Shown one piece after another: positions 60,068 to 64,000 of a stretch of 64,000 nucleotides of DNA. Origin of the DNA: Colius striatus (Eukaryota > Chordata > Aves > Coliiformes > Coliidae); the NCBI RefSeq assembly GCF_028858725.1, contig NC_084767.1, positions 17,561,895-17,625,894 on the forward strand. Reading direction: 5' to 3'. Below the pieces are notes generated by a model. It did not search any database. It was not told the DNA's origin and saw nothing but the letters and a program-made list of their open reading frames with translations. How positions within the stretch are numbered: position 1 is the first letter of the stretch; each line of letters begins with the position of its first letter. Position numbers and translations under genes: made by a program.

Positions 60068-61576
60068 GTGAGGGGAGGATGACAGGGGACGTCCTGTGGC
60101 TCTGTTCCCCTCCAGGATCCTGCCCCTGACCTCTCTTTCCTCACTCCTCTGACTCTTGGGTGATGGGGTTCAATGCACCCTAGCAGAAAGCTCCCTAGCT
60201 GTTTTTGCTGGGATAGGTTTTTTTAATGGGACATCAAGTGAAGTCAGCCCAGGGCAGGCTCTGACAAGCCCCAGAGTTCAGGGGAAGAGGGATGGCACAG
60301 GCTGCTGTGAGCGGCAGAGCTGAGAGGCTGGACAAAGCTGACACGTCACCCTGATTTCAACCCCATATTCTAGTTACAAAACTTGTGCTTGTAGCATTGC
60401 CTTGGAAGCTGGATCGACAAAGTGACTGTGGTTAAAAGTAACTCTCCAGATTTGAAGAGACCTCTTCTTTCCCTGGGTTCCTACCCTGGTGGCAGACTAT
60501 GCACTTTCAGTGTGGAGTTGGTATCAGGTGCAATTACTTCAGACTTTGTTGCCACAGCAGCATTTCCAAGGTCTGTCTGCATGTGGCTCATGCAATCTTT
60601 TCCCATCCACCACCCTATCACGAATGCCAACAAGTTTCTGAGATCTCACTGAATCCCACATGCCACTTCACTCATACATTTTGGTTCAACTGAAAGTCCC
60701 TTGCAAGGTTTATTTGGTTTGTACCCCGATTCAATGTTCCCAAAGTGCTGTGTGTGTGCCCCTGTTATGGTTCTGAGTAGCCTGACTCCGGGGGTGTGCT
60801 GGGTGTGCACCAGCTGCTGCTGCAGGTACAGCCCTGTGATGGCTGTGGGAGCAATGCCTTCCTGGAGAGATGCTGCTAGGAAAGCAAAGGCATGAGCCAG
60901 ATGAGAGCACAAGCAAGGAAATTCCCCTCACCATCTGATGTCACTGTGCAAGGGAGAAAGAGTAGCAAAGAATCCACTGTTAGAAAAACCCAACAAAGTA
61001 ACAAAAGTTCACATGGGTGGGATCAATGATTTATTTCTCTAACACAATTCTCCCTTGGATGCTGGGGCCAGAACTGTGGGTGCAAGACTCCCAGCTGTTT
61101 CCTGGGTAGGATGAGCCTCCTGTTTATCTTGTGAGTGCTGCTTTGAGTTATCCAGGAGCTTCCAACAGTGCAGAGTTGGTTTTATATTTCCTCTTGACAG
61201 TGGCACAGCTTCAGCCTCTGTTCCTCTCTGATAGCTAAGTGCTCCCCGCCCAACTTTTCATCACCCAGAGAATTTAGTTCTGGACTTGGCCCAGCTTCCC
61301 TATTAGCGATGAGGGCTGATTCATGCATCTGAGTGGGGGTTATGAAAAATGCAACAATCCTCAATTTGCTGGAGTGTCTCTGCACCCTATGTCTGCCCCA
61401 TCCCTCCAACACCTCCTTGGACACTCTCCATGACACATAGCTTCACCCACTCAAACTCTCCTAGGCTCTTCCTTCCTCCTCTTTCACTGCTTGTGGCCCA
61501 ACATGATAATTGAGATTGGGAATTTTAATGAGATGGGAAGTTAGGATTTAGATAATTACAGGTAATCCTAATTTAA
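60068..61576. other. No gene recognised
   Basis: Moderately GC-rich unique DNA between two opposed CR1 copies. Overlapping open frames occur on both strands, with no domain and no reliable splice pair. Confidence 0.4.
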
Positions 61577-62253
61577 CTGGTGGAAAAAGACCTGGAGGTG
61601 TTGGTCCACGGGTGTCTGAACGTGAGCCAGCAGTGTGCTCAGGTGGCCAAAAAGGCAAATGGCATCCTGGCTTATACCAAAAATTGTGTGGCCAGCAGGA
61701 CCAGGGCAGTGATTATGCCGCTGAACTGGGCACTGGTGAGGCCACACCTCGAATGTGTGTTCAGTTTTGGGCATCTCACTACAAGAAAGACATTGAGGTC
61801 TGATATTGTGTCCAGGGATGGGCAACGGAGCTGGGGAAGGGTCTGGAGCACAAGTCTGATGGAGAGTGGCTGAGGGTGCTGGGGATGTTCAGCCTGGAGA
61901 AAAGAAGGCTGAGGGGAGACACTATCACTCTCTACAGCTACCTGAAAGGAGGCTGTAGCAAGATGGGGGGCGTTTTTTTGTCCCAATTAGTAAGTAATAG
62001 GACAAGAGGAAATGGCCTCAGGTTCTGCCAGTGGAGGTTTAGATTGGAAATGAGGAAAAACTTTTTCACTGAGAGGGTTGTTAAGACACTGGCACAGGCT
62101 GCCCAGGGAGGTGGTGGAGTCCCCATCCCTGGAGATACTGAAAAGCCGTGCTGAGGGACATGGGTTAGTGGTGGGCTTGGCAGTGTGAGGGGAGTGGTTG
62201 GACTCGATGATCTTGAAGATCTTTTCCAACCAAAACGGTTCTATGACTGTATG
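61577..62253 (+). mobile_element. CR1 LINE, 0.68-kb 3' fragment with ORF2 tail and terminus
   Basis: This is the longest CR1 piece here. It starts inside the ORF2 C-terminal region (frame encoding NVSQQCAQVAKKANGILAYT and SRTRAVIMPLNWALVRPHLE), then shifts frame and continues as [20 protein letters not shown] and [15 protein letters not shown]. It ends with CCAACCAAAACGGTTCTATG and ACTGTATGA. The frameshifts show it is dead. It ends about 37 bp before a CpG island, directly upstream of the probable plus-strand promoter. The insertion therefore sets the proximal upstream border of that promoter. Confidence 0.97.
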
Positions 62254-62289
62254 ACCTCATCTTAACTACACGAGAGTTTCCACCACCAC

Positions 62290-62745
62290 CGGGGATGCCA
62301 GTACCCAAGTGCCCTGGGTCGCTCCGGGGCTGGAACCGGTGCACCTCGGGAATGCCGCGGGGCGTGCGGGGTCCCGGCGGGTCCCAGGAAGCGTCGCCCG
62401 GGGCAGGACACGCAGCCGGCGCCGTTGCGCGTGGACTGTCCGGCAGAAAGACCCGGCGCGGCTCCGGCGCGGCTCCGGCCCGGCCCGCTCGGCGCGGCAA
62501 GGCCCGGCACGGCTCCGCCCCGCCCGTCCCCGCCCCGCAGCTGTCACGCAGCCGCCGCCGCAGAGCGCGGGGAGGCGCCGGACAGGGGCAGCGGCTGCCG
62601 AAGCAGGCCGAGGCGGGAGCGGGAGCGCGGCGCGGATAGCTGCCGCCGTGTCGGGGCCAGGTAGGGCGGCGGCTAGGGGGTGTCGGGCGTCGGCCGAAAG
62701 CCGCCCTTGCGAGGGGCGGGGGGAGATTCGCGGGAGCCGGGCAGA
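62290..62745 (+). promoter_or_regulatory. CpG-island promoter, probably plus-strand
   Basis: CpG density is very high over about 450 bp (for example GGCGCGGCTCCGGCGCGGCT and GCCGCCGCCGCAGAGCGCGG). A cluster of GC boxes (CCGCCCCGCCCGTCCCCGCC, 62515-62534) is typical of Sp/KLF-driven, TATA-less promoters. A good donor 125 bp further on fixes the likely direction as plus. Open frames through the island, including a 282-codon minus-strand frame that also crosses the CR1, are A/R/P/G-rich products of GC content. This is the most credible gene start in the window, but which gene it serves cannot be seen. Confidence 0.8.
62550..62660 (+). other. Probable non-coding first exon
   Basis: Sequence after the GC boxes ends at GGGGCCAG|GTAGGG, a strong 5' splice site (donor GT at 62661-62662), as expected for a 5' UTR first exon. 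The start given is approximate because no initiator can be fixed. No ATG lies in the last part of the exon. However, GCCGCCGTGTCGGGGCCAG shows an ideal Kozak context around GTG where an ATG might be expected. That could mean a non-AUG start, a lost start, or simply GC-rich 5' UTR. Confidence 0.5.
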
Positions 62746-64000
62746 GGGACCTGGTCATGGATGAGGGGAATTCGCAGGGAGCCGGAGTTGGGGTGGGGGT
62801 TCGCCGTCCACAGAACGCTGGAATGGGAATAACTGTCTTCTTACGTAATGGTGGGCATGACGAAATTGGGGCCTGTTCCCAAGGGGTGGGGTGACCGTGG
62901 CGTGGGAGGGTGGCCAGGCGGCAGGTGTGAAGGTGGGAGATATGGGGTGCTGCCATGCACCCACTCTGCCGACATGTCGTGGCGATGCCATCAGCTTTGC
63001 CCGGGGAGGCCAAGCGTCAATCGATCCGGGCACTGGCCCCATGATGAGGATTTAAAGGTCATTCGGCCATGGAGGCGCGTGCAGGTTTCCTGAGAAATGC
63101 TTCTGTGAGTAGGGAAGTAAGGATCATTTATCGTGTTCCTGGGGAGCAAAGGTCGTGGGTGGCGGGGTGGCTGGCACCTGCCTGGATTGAGCACCGCTGG
63201 AGTGCTGACATCCCTTCCGCCTCACTCGTGTGTGCCCCAGGATCATTTTTGTCAGCTAGGAAGTCCATCCTGAGTTGCACCAAAAACCCAAACCCCACCC
63301 CAAGCACCCAAAACAACTTTTGCTTCATTTTATTCTGTTTATTCTCAAAATGTAGCTCTTCCGGGGGCATAATGTCAGTCTAAGAGTCTCAAGGATTCAG
63401 TTTTCTCCTCATGACCTAAGCAGGGAGAGCTGTGCAGCCACCGTGCAATTGCCTCCATTCTGCCTTGTCACAGCCCTCGCTGGGAACAACTCTTGCTGGA
63501 GGGTGAAAAACTTGTTCAGTCTTTGGGCACTTGTAAAGAAAAATAGTAACGAAATTTTCTGAAAACGAAGCGGAGCTGACTCATCTTTACTGACCAAGGC
63601 GGGGTTGTGTCTCTGGGGAATATTTATAGCGATGCCAGCTGAAACAGATCCCATCTTGTTTCTTAGTCTAGTGAGGATCAGAAGTGCGTTGCAGTTTGGT
63701 TTATTCAGTGCAGTGGATGGTTCAGTAATCACCTGTCTTGTGGCATTTTGGCTATGGCAGTTTGTTAGGGCTTTTGCACTATTGAAAAGATATCCCAGGA
63801 TGATCCCTTTGTGCCACCACTCTCTGCAGAAGATTTACGGTGATCCACAGTCTGCACCTTTTCTTCCTGCCCACATTTCAAGTGGTCTGGGGAGATGTGG
63901 TGGTGTCTGGGACTTCACTGTTGGTTGTCATAGCAGCAGGAATGATGTCCCCAGCCCTGGCTCTCTTTGGGATGCAGTTGGGAAGCACAGGCCTTCATGG
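62661..64000 (+). other. Probable start of intron 1; no exon seen
   Basis: Composition falls from CpG-rich to ordinary within about 100 bp of the donor. No convincing further exon, transposon or RNA gene appears before the window ends. If the promoter call is right, this is the first part of a long first intron. Confidence 0.45.

Noticed and set aside
62165-63013. 282-codon minus-strand open frame, the longest in the window
   Set aside because: It crosses the CR1 3' end and the CpG island. Its product is A/R/P/G-rich with no domain, and the island's donor and GC boxes point to the plus strand. GC-rich DNA has few stop codons.
1-64000. Endogenous retrovirus or LTR element
   Set aside because: No paired LTR ends, primer-binding site, polypurine tract or gag/pol-like frame was noticed anywhere. 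A solo LTR could still be missed by eye.

Overview
This window looks like gene-poor vertebrate nuclear DNA, most likely from a bird. Seven pieces of CR1 LINE, the dominant retroelement of birds and other sauropsids, are recognisable. They are 5'-truncated and most end in the TTCTATGA-type 3' terminus. Two older MIR-like SINE copies are also visible. I saw no Alu, L1, B1 or bacterial-type gene organisation. Recognisable transposon sequence is only about 3-4% of the window, which fits a compact avian genome better than a mammal, crocodile or turtle. Species and chromosome cannot be told from the sequence.

Layout. From 1 to 14.3 kb the DNA is AT-rich and without recognisable genes. It holds a 15-bp minisatellite (1.6 kb), a GC-richer block (5.3-6.1 kb), an L3-like scrap (7.6 kb), a MIR copy (8.1 kb) and a recursive-splice-like AG|GT junction (9.72 kb). 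A small CpG island at 14.39-14.71 kb carries a near-consensus CTCF site and an ETS core. From 14.7 to 37 kb there are two short minus-strand or plus-strand CR1 pieces (20.3 and 21.4 kb), a larger plus-strand CR1 (26.9 kb), a second MIR (31.9 kb) and several weak exon-like segments. From 37.2 to 45.4 kb come a CR1 without its 3' end, a 52-bp minisatellite whose dimer keeps a 35-codon frame, an exon-like segment with decayed reading frames (42.2 kb), another CR1 (44.4 kb) and a protein-like minus-strand frame with one stop (44.8-45.4 kb). From 45.4 to 61.5 kb there is little but isolated splice-like signals and a short CR1. At the right edge a 0.68-kb CR1 abuts a strong CpG island (62.29-62.75 kb), the best promoter in the window. 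It has GC boxes and a CAG|GTAGGG donor that suggests a plus-strand first exon running into an intron that leaves the window.

How it fits together. The simplest reading is intergenic and/or long-intron DNA between a minor CpG-island promoter at 14.5 kb and a stronger plus-strand promoter at 62.5 kb. No complete protein-coding gene, RNA gene, CRISPR array or operon was found. The exon candidates listed are pseudo-exon-grade: they have plausible splice sites and an open frame, but no recognised homology. Large genomes contain many such segments by chance, so their confidences are low. All open frames in the two CpG islands are attributed to base composition. All homology calls are by eye; no search was run.
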